Source of the DNA: GCA-2862585 sp965661345
GTDB lineage: Bacteria > Bacteroidota > Bacteroidia > Flavobacteriales > UBA7312
DNA: 64,000 bases
Direction: 5' to 3'
Assembly (NCBI GenBank): GCA_965661345.1
Contig: CBFIDK010000001.1
Location: forward strand, 248,001 to 312,000
In this document: one piece after another, positions 43,376 through 51,296 of the stretch
How the letters are laid out: the number at the start of each line of letters is the position of its first letter
Numbering within the stretch: position 1 is the first letter of the stretch
Position numbers and translations under genes: made by a program
The notes under the pieces: model-generated
What the model was told of the DNA's origin: nothing
Databases searched by the model: none
What the model saw: only the letters and a program-made list of their open reading frames with translations

Positions 43376-45918
43376 AAGTCGAATTTTGCGCTAAATTTTA
43401 TTCCCATTCCCCTTACTCCGAATGCACTACTGATTTGGTATTTATCATCTAGATAACTTATCCGTTGTATAATATCAATTCGTATAAATTTAAATACGTT
43501 GGTAATTCCAGCACTTACTTCAATGTAAGGAGTACGATTCATTAAATGTGTTGTTTTTTCTCCATTACTATTTTCAGGAAATTGTAGTAATTCAGGATGT
43601 AGATTAGGGTTATTTTTGTCGCTTAAGCTACCAACGAGGGCTTTCAGTCCGATAACCTCTCGTACTTTTAACTTTTTTATCAGAGGTAACTTATTGAAAA
43701 TAGCTCCTTTAAAGAAATGATTCCATTGAACGGTTACGTATTCATCGTTTATGAATTCTAGATAGTTCATAAGGTTGAAGGACTTAAACTGATAACCTAG
43801 TGACTGGTTTGCAATAGGGATTTGTAAAATAGGAAAAGGCGCTGTGCCCCAAAATTTACCAACTTCAACCTCAATATCTGAATATCCCAAAAGGGGGATG
43901 TATGACCGTTTGCCTAGTTCCAAACTACTTTTTGAAAAATTATACTCCCCATTAAAAAAGCCTGTAAAACTTTGTGTATGATTTATGCTCACTATAGGAT
44001 GTTTATTTTTTAGAATTCGTCTTTGATTTTTTGTCTGATAAAACTGCTGTTTAGGGGCGTATCTAAGCTTTAGACTTACCTCATCAGTATTTATATGTTT
44101 ATCGTATTTCCCAAACCCATCTATAAAAATTAATTCGCCTAAAGGTTTTAGTCGATTGTTATCGAAAAGAATATTAAAAGAAAACCCAGACTGAAATTCT
44201 TTTAAGTAGTCAAAATGAAAGTTATGTTTTAATATCATTTTATCAGAAGCGTTACTATTAAAAGAGTGAAGAAAATTATCGTTATCTAAACTCTGAGAGT
44301 ATTGCCCAGGGAATTGCGTGGCTCTCGAAATGGAAGTGTAAATTCTATTCTGCGGAAAGCTTAAAAAATCTTCATTAAAAGAATAATTAAAGCCTGATAA
44401 ATATTTTATTCTTAAATCTCCCAAGCCCATAGCAATGTGTCCGCTGATTTGATATTTTGGGTTAAATGCAGTTGTAGTTCTGCCACCCAATCTTAATTTA
44501 AGTCCTTCGATTTTGTTCCAACTAATAAATGTGGCAACAGTACCTAGTTCATACCAATTGCAATTGATCCAGCCTGAAGTTAGTATTGATGAAGTCTCAT
44601 TAATAATTTTAAATGTTTTGGTGTTTTGTATGCTATCAATCATGGTATAAATACCTTCCTCATTTTCATTTAATTCTTCGTGTCTATTTTCTTGCCAGAA
44701 GTCAGTGCTTTTATATTGGTCTGATTTTATAACATCACCTCTTGAACTATATATAGAATCAACGGCTTCTTTATTTATCACAAAGTCTTTAAAGGAGGTG
44801 TTCTTTTTGCCTACAATTCCAGTTTGTTTTTCGCCAAAGCTATAGTCAATGAAAATTGTATTACTGCTTTGCATCCATATTTCATTATTAACTTTCTTGA
44901 AATTTTGTTCGATTTTCAAATCATTAACAAAGTTGAGGTTAATGTTTTTATTTACCCCCATTTCCAATTTTCTCATGGCGTATGAGCTGTCATTCACTAC
45001 AAACATATTTCCGCTGAAAGCAAAATCGGTTTTTGAGCGAGGAGAAAATCCTAAATTAATGCATGAAATACCTTCTACATTTACAGTGTCGATGATAAAA
45101 TACTTATAAATAACAGGTCCAACATCGTTTATTGGACTTGGGAATTGATTGCCAAACAGTTCGATTTGGTTTTGATAAATGTCAATTTCAGAATATAACT
45201 TTTCCATAATGTGACCTATGCCGTCGTTGTCCATTCTATTTAGACTGCCACTCATTTTAGTGCCATGAAGAATTTCTTTTTTAGTTTCTGGATTTTTTCT
45301 GAAGAATACTTTTGATAGGGTTTCTCTTATAAAAAATGGGATAAAAGGTTTGCCATTAACTTCAGAGGTGTCTACGTAATTTTCAAAGACGAATTGAAAA
45401 TTTTTCATGATTTTCTTTTCGGCTATTTTTTCGGAGAAATTATTTAAGTCGAACTCTACTTTTTCATACTTGCTGTATTCGTAATAATCGAGTTTATGTT
45501 TCTGATTTATGTCTTTATTTTTAATGACCATTCGTGCCAGGTCTACAGCAGGATTTCCTTTGTTTTTATACTTCAGTTTTTTCTTTTCAACAATATTTAC
45601 TGCAGCTAATTTTATTGATGTTGATTGCAGTTTAAAGTTTATGGTCTGAGGTTTGTTGTATTCTATAGTTTTTGTTGAGGTGGTATATCCTATGAAAGAA
45701 GCGCTCAAATTTTCTGTTGCCCATTTTGTCTCAAGAGAATATTTGCCATCAAAATCGGTGATGGTACCGACATTTGAGTTTTTGAATTTAATATTTACAA
45801 AGGGCATAGGCTCGTTGTTTTCATTAACAACTTTACCTTTTACTCTAGTAGTTTGCGCCTTAGAAAAATGAAAAACAGTAGCAAATAAAAGCAGAAAAAG
45901 AAGATTATTTTTTTTCAT
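43372..45918 (-). CDS. DUF5686 / carboxypeptidase-regulatory-domain outer-membrane protein
   Basis: This 848-residue protein has a signal peptide (about 1-21) and a carboxypeptidase-D-regulatory-like domain (about 25-105, RVKGKVVNENNEPMPFVNIKF, TDFDGKYSL). A long DUF5686 region and a C-terminal barrel ending GMGIKFSAKFDF follow. The domain order is that of TonB-receptor-like proteins lacking a plug. DUF5686 proteins are found only in Bacteroidota and have no established role. The start is the ATG at 45918; the codon before it is a TTG. Confidence 0.85.
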   Translation of the reverse strand: MKKNNLLFLLLFATVFHFSKAQTTRVKGKVVNENNEPMPFVNIKFKNSNVGTITDFDGKYSLETKWATENLSASFIGYTTSTKTIEYNKPQTINFKLQSTSIKLAAVNIVEKKKLKYKNKGNPAVDLARMVIKNKDINQKHKLDYYEYSKYEKVEFDLNNFSEKIAEKKIMKNFQFVFENYVDTSEVNGKPFIPFFIRETLSKVFFRKNPETKKEILHGTKMSGSLNRMDNDGIGHIMEKLYSEIDIYQNQIELFGNQFPSPINDVGPVIYKYFIIDTVNVEGISCINLGFSPRSKTDFAFSGNMFVVNDSSYAMRKLEMGVNKNINLNFVNDLKIEQNFKKVNNEIWMQSSNTIFIDYSFGEKQTGIVGKKNTSFKDFVINKEAVDSIYSSRGDVIKSDQYKSTDFWQENRHEELNENEEGIYTMIDSIQNTKTFKIINETSSILTSGWINCNWYELGTVATFISWNKIEGLKLRLGGRTTTAFNPKYQISGHIAMGLGDLRIKYLSGFNYSFNEDFLSFPQNRIYTSISRATQFPGQYSQSLDNDNFLHSFNSNASDKMILKHNFHFDYLKEFQSGFSFNILFDNNRLKPLGELIFIDGFGKYDKHINTDEVSLKLRYAPKQQFYQTKNQRRILKNKHPIVSINHTQSFTGFFNGEYNFSKSSLELGKRSYIPLLGYSDIEVEVGKFWGTAPFPILQIPIANQSLGYQFKSFNLMNYLEFINDEYVTVQWNHFFKGAIFNKLPLIKKLKVREVIGLKALVGSLSDKNNPNLHPELLQFPENSNGEKTTHLMNRTPYIEVSAGITNVFKFIRIDIIQRISYLDDKYQISSAFGVRGMGIKFSAKFDF

Positions 45919-45952
45919 CAAGTGGGCTTAAATAATAGCAACGAATGTACTA

Positions 45953-46732
45953 TTATTTTAAGTCATTTGGAATTTTACATACAGGAATTGGAATCATTTT
46001 GTGCGTGTTGGCAGCGTTCAATCTAGTGTAGATGTCCAGAACGTTTTGTTGTCTTTTGTTCAGTTCAGAAGGCAAGCCATCAAATGACATAGCCCATTCT
46101 AATTCGGCATAAGTTGCCCCAATTTGATCCTCATCACTTCTATTGTCGCCCCAAAGTCCGTCGGTTGGTGCTGCAGTTAATATATCATCATTAACACCAA
46201 GTTCTTTGCCTAATGCGAATACTTCAGTTTTGAGTAAGTCTGCAATAGGACTAATGTCCACGCCTCCGTCTCCGTATTTAGTATAAAATCCGATGCCAAA
46301 ATCCTCAACTTTATTGCCTGTGCCAACAACTAAATACGAATGTAATTGGGCGTAATAATATAAAGTAGTCATTCTTATTCTAGCGCGTGAATTGACTAAT
46401 GAAATCATATGATTTTCAAGGCTTTCATCAATGCTAACGGTTTCAACAAACTGATCATAAATACCGCTTAAATCTACACAAGCTGAACTAACATTTGGAT
46501 ACGTTGATTTTAACCAGTTTATGTGCTGATTAGCTCTAGTTACTTGTTCTTTTTGTTGATGAATAGGCATTTCCAAACATAAAACAGGGACGCCAGTTTT
46601 TGCCGCTAAAGTTGATGTGACTGCGGAGTCGATTCCTCCAGAAACACCAATTACAAAACCTTTAGATTTTGACGTGTTAAGGTAGCTTGACAGCCAATTG
46701 CAAATGTATTCTGTACATTCTTTTGTTCGCAT
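45953..46732 (-). CDS. nadE: NH3-dependent NAD+ synthetase
   Basis: NadE amidates nicotinic acid adenine dinucleotide to NAD. The 259-residue protein contains only the synthetase domain (no glutaminase), with the PP-loop GVSGGIDSAVTSTLA, VVGTGNKVEDFGIGFYTKYGDGGVDISPIADL and PTDGLW. Together with nadK at 8832 the window holds the last two NAD(P) steps. It is divergent from gldB, with a 35-base spacer holding two opposing -7 elements. Confidence 0.96.
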   Translation of the reverse strand: MRTKECTEYICNWLSSYLNTSKSKGFVIGVSGGIDSAVTSTLAAKTGVPVLCLEMPIHQQKEQVTRANQHINWLKSTYPNVSSACVDLSGIYDQFVETVSIDESLENHMISLVNSRARIRMTTLYYYAQLHSYLVVGTGNKVEDFGIGFYTKYGDGGVDISPIADLLKTEVFALGKELGVNDDILTAAPTDGLWGDNRSDEDQIGATYAELEWAMSFDGLPSELNKRQQNVLDIYTRLNAANTHKMIPIPVCKIPNDLK

Positions 46733-46739
46733 AGTCTGG

Positions 46740-46747
46740 CAAAGTTA
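46740..46747 (-). promoter_or_regulatory. -7 promoter element for nadE
   Basis: The minus strand reads TAACTTTG, a full match, seven bases before the nadE ATG, giving a very short leader. Confidence 0.66.
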
Positions 46748-46755
46748 ATAAATCG

Positions 46756-46763
46756 TAATTTTA
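46756..46763 (+). promoter_or_regulatory. -7 promoter element for gldB-gldC (near-leaderless)
   Basis: TAATTTTA matches TAnnTTTG except its last base and ends four bases before the gldB ATG. It opposes the nadE element with eight bases between. Confidence 0.52.
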
Positions 46764-46767
46764 CAAC

Positions 46768-47742
46768 ATGAAAAAGTTAGGATTAAGTTTGTGTTTTTTC
46801 TTGCTAGTTATTCAGTTTTCGTGTGATAATTCTAGGCATTACTATTCAGATTTAGAAGTTTTACGTTTGGATAGCCTATATGTTGTTGATGTAGAAAACG
46901 CTTCTTTTAACACATATGCAAAAGATTATGGATACTTCTGGAAGTTGTATACCCAGGAAGTGATTCCATTACCTGAGGAAAATTTTAAAGATTCGCTCCT
47001 TAACTTTCAAGTGGAAGAAGATTTTCAAAGACCTTACAAGCAATTAAGTAAACAATTTGCAGATTTTTCAACTTACGAAAAAGAGTTTGCCGAAGCTTTT
47101 TATTTTTACAATCAGTCGTTTCCAACTAAAGTAGTGCCTAAAATTGTAACATTCTTTGGAGGGTTTAATTATATCGCTATTGCTACTGATAGTACACTCG
47201 GTATAGGGCTGGAAATGTTTTTAGGAAATGATGCTGAATACTACCAGAAAATAATTCAAAAATTCCCGGCCTATATGCATTACCGCTTTCAGCCAAGTCA
47301 TATGGTAGCTCTTTCTGTAGATGGTTGGTTAGAGTCTGAATTTCCACTTATTCATGCAGATTTTCTATCACAAATGATTCATTATGGGAAGTTAAAATAC
47401 GCTTTGAGTCAGTTCATGAAAAACACCCCAAGTCATATTATTATGGGGTATTCCAAAGAGCAACTAGATTGGTGTGAAAATAGCGAGTTTTCAATTTGGA
47501 AATTTTTAATTGAAGAAGGATTATTATACAGTACAGACCAATTTTTAATTAGCAAATACATTATGCCAGCGCCTTATTCCAAAGGTATGCCTATAGAATC
47601 GCCTGGACAGGTAGCCGTATGGGTTGGGTGGAATATCGTCAAAGAATTTATGAGTAATCATCCTGAAATCAGTATCAATGAGCTTTTTCAGATTAACGAT
47701 GCTCAGTATATTTTAAACGAATCAAAATATAAACCAAGATGA
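46768..47742 (+). CDS. gldB: Gliding motility lipoprotein GldB
   Basis: The 324-residue protein has a lipoprotein signal (lipobox QFSC, Cys at about 19). The family features are YSDLEVLRLDSLYVVD, FFGGFNYIAIATDSTLGIGLEMFLG, HYRFQPSHMV and PGQVAVWVGWNIVKEFM. GldB is needed for gliding and surface motility in Flavobacteriia and stands near the T9SS machinery in the envelope. It overlaps gldC as ATGA. Confidence 0.94.
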   Translation: MKKLGLSLCFFLLVIQFSCDNSRHYYSDLEVLRLDSLYVVDVENASFNTYAKDYGYFWKLYTQEVIPLPEENFKDSLLNFQVEEDFQRPYKQLSKQFADFSTYEKEFAEAFYFYNQSFPTKVVPKIVTFFGGFNYIAIATDSTLGIGLEMFLGNDAEYYQKIIQKFPAYMHYRFQPSHMVALSVDGWLESEFPLIHADFLSQMIHYGKLKYALSQFMKNTPSHIIMGYSKEQLDWCENSEFSIWKFLIEEGLLYSTDQFLISKYIMPAPYSKGMPIESPGQVAVWVGWNIVKEFMSNHPEISINELFQINDAQYILNESKYKPR

Positions 47743-48065
47743 CAAAAAAACAATCAGAAATAAAAATCAATATAGATTTAGATAGTAATAATGTTCCAGA
47801 ACGAATGCAGTGGGAGGCTTCTGATGGAGGGCAAAATCTTTCAGATTGTAAAGCTGCTTTCCTTTCATTTTGGGATACAAAATCAAAAGAAACGTTACGA
47901 ATTGATCTTTGGACTAAAGAGATGAGAACCGATGAAATGAAACATTTTTTTCATCAAACTTTAGTGTCAATGGCGGATACCTTAGAGAGGGCAACTTCGG
48001 AGGATAAAATGGCGGCAGATATGCGCGATTTTTGCCATCACTTTGCTGAAAAGCTATTGAAATAA
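47739..48065 (+). CDS. gldC: Gliding motility protein GldC
   Basis: The 108-residue cytosolic protein is small, with the family pattern IKINIDLDSNNVPERMQWEASDGG, LSFWDTKSKETLRIDLWTKEM and FFHQTLVSMADTLERAT. It is usually found right after gldB and improves gliding efficiency through an unknown mechanism. The 3' end overlaps the convergent engB by 12 bases. Confidence 0.94.
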   Translation: MTKKQSEIKINIDLDSNNVPERMQWEASDGGQNLSDCKAAFLSFWDTKSKETLRIDLWTKEMRTDEMKHFFHQTLVSMADTLERATSEDKMAADMRDFCHHFAEKLLK

Positions 48066-48653
48066 GGCATTCGTCTTTTCTACGAAAGCAAGTATTTCAT
48101 CCTTTCCATTTTTGTTAACGGATGAGCTTAAAAATATTTGAGGTAATTCTTCCCAGCTTTTTAACATTTCTTTTTTGTAATTGGCTAAATTTTTTGCGCT
48201 TTCTGTTTTAGACAGTTTATCTTGTTTAGTAAAGCAAATAACAAAAGGAATGTTATTTTCTCCTAGCCATTGCATAAATTCAATATCAATTTCTTGAGGT
48301 TTTAATCGAGAGTCGAGCAAAACACATAAGCACATCAAGTTTTCTCTTTTTAATAGGTACTTTTTGATGAACTGAGAAAATTCAAGCCGTTTGGTTTTAG
48401 ATACTCCAGCGTATCCATAACCTGGCAAATCGACTAAGTACCAATTTTTATTTATGAGGAAGTGATTGATGAGTTGTGTTTTTCCTGGCCTTCCAGAAAC
48501 TTTAGCCAAACTTTTTCGTTCAGTAAGCATATTGATTAATGAGGATTTACCCACATTAGATCGGCCAATAAAAGCGTATTCTGGTAAATTAGGAGCGGGG
48601 CATTTTTTAATATCAGTATTACTGATTATAAACTCAGCATTTTTGATTTGCAT
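48054..48653 (-). CDS. engB: Ribosome-biogenesis GTPase EngB/YsxC
   Basis: The 199-residue GTPase has G1 GRSNVGKSS, a G3 region DLPGYGYAGVS, and G4 TKQD. It assists late assembly of the 50S subunit. It lies three bases after the upstream hydrolase gene and is probably cotranscribed with it. Confidence 0.96.
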   Translation of the reverse strand: MQIKNAEFIISNTDIKKCPAPNLPEYAFIGRSNVGKSSLINMLTERKSLAKVSGRPGKTQLINHFLINKNWYLVDLPGYGYAGVSKTKRLEFSQFIKKYLLKRENLMCLCVLLDSRLKPQEIDIEFMQWLGENNIPFVICFTKQDKLSKTESAKNLANYKKEMLKSWEELPQIFLSSSVNKNGKDEILAFVEKTNALFQ

Positions 48654-48656
48654 CGT

Positions 48657-49430
48657 TTACTTTTTTATGTTCGCATCTAGCCATTTCGAAAGAATTTCTA
48701 GAAACTGTTTAGGGTGCTCCCACATTGGAGAATGCCCACACTTGTCGATCCAAAATAATTCTGAGCGACTAAAAAGCCTATGAAATTCTTCAGCTACATG
48801 CGGAGGCGTAACGCCATCTTGCTTACCCCAAATTAAACAAACTGGAAAATCTAGCTCAGGGATGTCTTTGCTCATATTATGGCGAATAGCAGATTTTGCC
48901 ATGGCAAGAAGTCGAATGACTGAGTTGCGGTTATTAGCAATTTCGAATACATTGTCGACTAATTTCTTAGTTGCCATTTTTGGGTCATAAAACACCTCTT
49001 CAGTTTTTGTTTTGATATAATTATAATCGCCTCTTCTTGGGAAAGTATCTCCCATAGAATTTTCATACAATCCTGAGCTGCCCGTTAATACCAGAGAATG
49101 GACCATTTCAGGAAAATCTTTTGCAAAAGCCAAGGCAATATGACCTCCTAAAGAATTACCAAGCAAGGTGACTTTTTCAGCTTTCTTAAACTCAAGAAAA
49201 TCATGAATAAAATGCTTGAAATTATTAATGTTTGTCTTAATTAAAGGCTTGTCAAATAAAGGTAAAATAGGCCCCAAAACTTTATACCCAGAGTTCACAA
49301 GTCCAGGGATAATACTCTCAAAATTTTCTAACCCGCCCATCAAGCCATGTAGCAGCACAATAGTTGGTCCTTCCCCAACCTCTATGTACTCATAACCGTT
49401 CTCTTTAATAATGTCGAAGTCTTCAATCAT
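48657..49430 (-). CDS. Alpha/beta-fold hydrolase
   Basis: The 257-residue hydrolase has an oxyanion segment VLLHGLMGGLENF, the nucleophile elbow GNSLGGHIALAFA (Ser near residue 94), an acid in WGKQDGVTPP, and a catalytic His in CGHSPMWEHP. It resembles the MhpC/bromoperoxidase-like esterases. The substrate is unknown. It shares a transcript with engB. Confidence 0.85.
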   Translation of the reverse strand: MIEDFDIIKENGYEYIEVGEGPTIVLLHGLMGGLENFESIIPGLVNSGYKVLGPILPLFDKPLIKTNINNFKHFIHDFLEFKKAEKVTLLGNSLGGHIALAFAKDFPEMVHSLVLTGSSGLYENSMGDTFPRRGDYNYIKTKTEEVFYDPKMATKKLVDNVFEIANNRNSVIRLLAMAKSAIRHNMSKDIPELDFPVCLIWGKQDGVTPPHVAEEFHRLFSRSELFWIDKCGHSPMWEHPKQFLEILSKWLDANIKK

Positions 49431-49438
49431 ATCAGGGG

Positions 49439-49446
49439 CAAAAATA
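49439..49446 (-). promoter_or_regulatory. -7 promoter element for the hydrolase-engB pair
   Basis: The minus strand reads TATTTTTG, a full match, eight bases before the ATG at 49430. Confidence 0.6.
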
Positions 49447-49528
49447 CATAAAATAAGTTGTCAAATCACATGATGAAATTTATCTCACAATTGAGGTTTT
49501 TGGAAAAATATGTGAAATGTTATCAACA

Positions 49529-49558
49529 ATGTGGTAAAATGTGGTAAAAAGTGGAGTA
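49529..49558 (+). promoter_or_regulatory. MraZ operator: three GTGG boxes at 10-bp spacing
   Basis: GTGG occurs at 49531, 49541 and 49551, in units ATGTGGTAAA, ATGTGGTAAA and AAGTGGAGTA. MraZ rings bind tandem G-rich boxes of this period in front of their own gene in other bacteria. The third box is 12 bases upstream of the -7 element, so the operator covers the -33 region and bound MraZ should block RNA polymerase. Confidence 0.8.
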
Positions 49559-49566
49559 AAATTATA

Positions 49567-49574
49567 TATATTTA
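49567..49574 (+). promoter_or_regulatory. -7 promoter element for the dcw cluster
   Basis: TATATTTA, one base from consensus, is 20 bases upstream of the mraZ ATG. No other good -7 element is seen before ftsZ, so this may serve the whole cluster. Confidence 0.5.
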
Positions 49575-49594
49575 CAACTTGTATCTATAAACGA

Positions 49595-50056
49595 ATGATA
49601 AACCTAATAGGAACATACGAATGCAAGATTGATGCTAAAGGTAGATTGATGCTCCCTTCAGTATTGAAAAAGCAATTGGCTCCAGTTATCGCAGAAGGGT
49701 TTGTGCTCAAGCGCTCTGTATTTAGCAGTTGTCTTGAGATACATCCGGTGAGCGAGTGGAATGTTCTTATGGGAGAAGTGAATAAATTGAATCGTTTTGT
49801 AAAGAAAAATAACGATTTCATTAGGTTGTTTACTGCTGGGGTGAAAATGTTAGAAGTGGATTCTAATGCGCGTCTACAAGTGCCAAAAGATTTAATTTCT
49901 TTCGCCTCAATTTCTAAAAATATTGTTCTCTCTTGCTCCTTAAACATGATTGAAATTTGGGATAAAGACCAATATGAGCAAGTTCTAAAAGATGCAACTT
50001 CCGATTTCGCAGACTTGGCTGAAGAAGTAATGGGTTCAATTCAAAACGAGGACTAA
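49595..50056 (+). CDS. mraZ: Transcriptional regulator MraZ
   Basis: MraZ is an AbrB-like, ring-forming DNA-binding protein that controls the dcw operon. The product is 153 residues from the ATG at 49595, with two SpoVT-AbrB half-repeats: IGTYECKIDAKGRLMLPSVLK and VKMLEVDSNARLQVPKDLISFA. Longer in-frame starts upstream would run through the operator and are rejected. It overlaps rsmH by one base. The GTGG boxes just upstream suggest autorepression. Confidence 0.95.
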   Translation: MINLIGTYECKIDAKGRLMLPSVLKKQLAPVIAEGFVLKRSVFSSCLEIHPVSEWNVLMGEVNKLNRFVKKNNDFIRLFTAGVKMLEVDSNARLQVPKDLISFASISKNIVLSCSLNMIEIWDKDQYEQVLKDATSDFADLAEEVMGSIQNED

Positions 50057-50955
50057 TGGGGTATCACGAGGCAGTATTATTAAAAGAATCTATTGCTGGC
50101 CTTCGTATTGACCCTAACGGCACCTATGTTGATGTCACTTTTGGTGGCGGAGGACATTCAAAATCTATACTTGAAAAACTAGATAAAGGAACATTGTTTG
50201 CGTTTGATCAAGATGCTGATGCACAAAAAAATTCAATCGATGATAACCGTTTCGTGCTTATCAATCAGAATTTCAGATTTATGCAGAAGTTTTTGAGGCT
50301 AGAAGGGGTATTGAAAGTAGACGGTATCCTGGCAGATTTGGGTGTTTCATCGTATCAATTTGACACGGCCGAAAGAGGTTTCTCTATACGAGAAGAAGGA
50401 GAGCTAGATATGCGAATGAATACCACTCAAGAGTTGTCCGCAATGCAAGTGGTGAATGAATATGAACTTGATGATTTATGCCGAATATTTAGAGAGTATG
50501 GCGAATTGAAAAATGCGTTCTCAATTTCAAAATCAATTCTATTAGCTAGAGAAGAAGGTGAAATTCTTACAACCGAAGACCTCAAAAATGCGGTAAAAAA
50601 ACATATCCCACAACACAAGAGCAATAAGATTTTAGCTCAGCTATTTCAGGCCATTAGAATTGAAGTTAACGATGAGCTAAAAGCGCTGAAAGAGATGCTC
50701 TTACAGTCTGTTGATTTATTAAAAACGGGGGGGAGACTATCCGTGATTTCATACCACTCTTTGGAAGATAGACTCGTTAAAAACCTAATTAAATCAGGCA
50801 ATTTTAAGGGTGATATTGAGAAAGACTTTTATGGCGTTCCAAACCTAATTCTAAAAGCGATTAGCAAAAAACCCATAACAGCTTCGCAAGAAGAGTTAGA
50901 AAGTAATCCAAGATCAAGAAGTGCAAAACTAAGAGTCAGTGAAAAGTTAGCATGA
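50056..50955 (+). CDS. rsmH: 16S rRNA (cytosine-1402-N4)-methyltransferase
   Basis: RsmH (MraW) methylates C1402 in the ribosomal P site. The 299-residue protein has VDVTFGGGGHSKSIL (SAM site), DGILADLGVSSYQFDTAERGFS and ISYHSLEDRLVKN. A run of seven G's at 50727-50733 encodes an in-frame Gly-Gly. It overlaps mraZ by one base and ftsL by four. Confidence 0.96.
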   Translation: MGYHEAVLLKESIAGLRIDPNGTYVDVTFGGGGHSKSILEKLDKGTLFAFDQDADAQKNSIDDNRFVLINQNFRFMQKFLRLEGVLKVDGILADLGVSSYQFDTAERGFSIREEGELDMRMNTTQELSAMQVVNEYELDDLCRIFREYGELKNAFSISKSILLAREEGEILTTEDLKNAVKKHIPQHKSNKILAQLFQAIRIEVNDELKALKEMLLQSVDLLKTGGRLSVISYHSLEDRLVKNLIKSGNFKGDIEKDFYGVPNLILKAISKKPITASQEELESNPRSRSAKLRVSEKLA

Positions 50956-51296
50956 AAGATTTAAAGCAAACATATGAACCTAACAAAGGATTTCAGAGTA
51001 ATTTTTCTGATGTATTGAGCGGAAAAATTTTAGAAAAAGGACTTTTTGAACTGCTTCCTTTTTCATTATACATCTGTTTGTTACTAGTGTTTTATATAAA
51101 CAATTCGTATAGAGCTGAAAGTAGCATTCGAACCATTTCATCTCTTGAGCGAGAGCTAAAAGATTTGAGATCAGAATACATCACTACCAAGTCGTTGCTA
51201 ATGTACCAAAGCAAACAGACTGAAGTACAATCGCTAGTGGCTGACCACGGGATAGTAAAAAGCAATCAGCAACCATTTATAATTCGTGCTAAATAA
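50952..51296 (+). CDS. ftsL: FtsL-like division protein
   Basis: The 114-residue protein has a cytosolic head (1-36) and one membrane helix (about 37-52, LPFSLYICLLLVFYI). A periplasmic coiled coil (about 57-90, SSIRTISSLERELKDL) follows. Size, topology and place between rsmH and ftsI identify it as the FtsL-like bitopic protein of the FtsQLB complex, although sequence similarity to E. coli FtsL is slight. The last base overlaps the ftsI ATG. Confidence 0.85.
   Translation: MKDLKQTYEPNKGFQSNFSDVLSGKILEKGLFELLPFSLYICLLLVFYINNSYRAESSIRTISSLERELKDLRSEYITTKSLLMYQSKQTEVQSLVADHGIVKSNQQPFIIRAK

Noticed and set aside
49529..49558. GTGG repeats as replication-origin iterons or a CRISPR-like array
   Set aside because: Only three 10-bp units without spacers, directly before mraZ; the MraZ operator explains them.
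49541..49594. An N-terminally extended mraZ frame
   Set aside because: The extension translates through the GTGG operator and the -7 element; MraZ proteins begin at the MINLIGTYE segment.
50727..50733. Run of seven G's in rsmH as a possible phase-variation tract
   Set aside because: It encodes conserved in-frame Gly residues of the family and the tract is short; nothing else suggests slippage.
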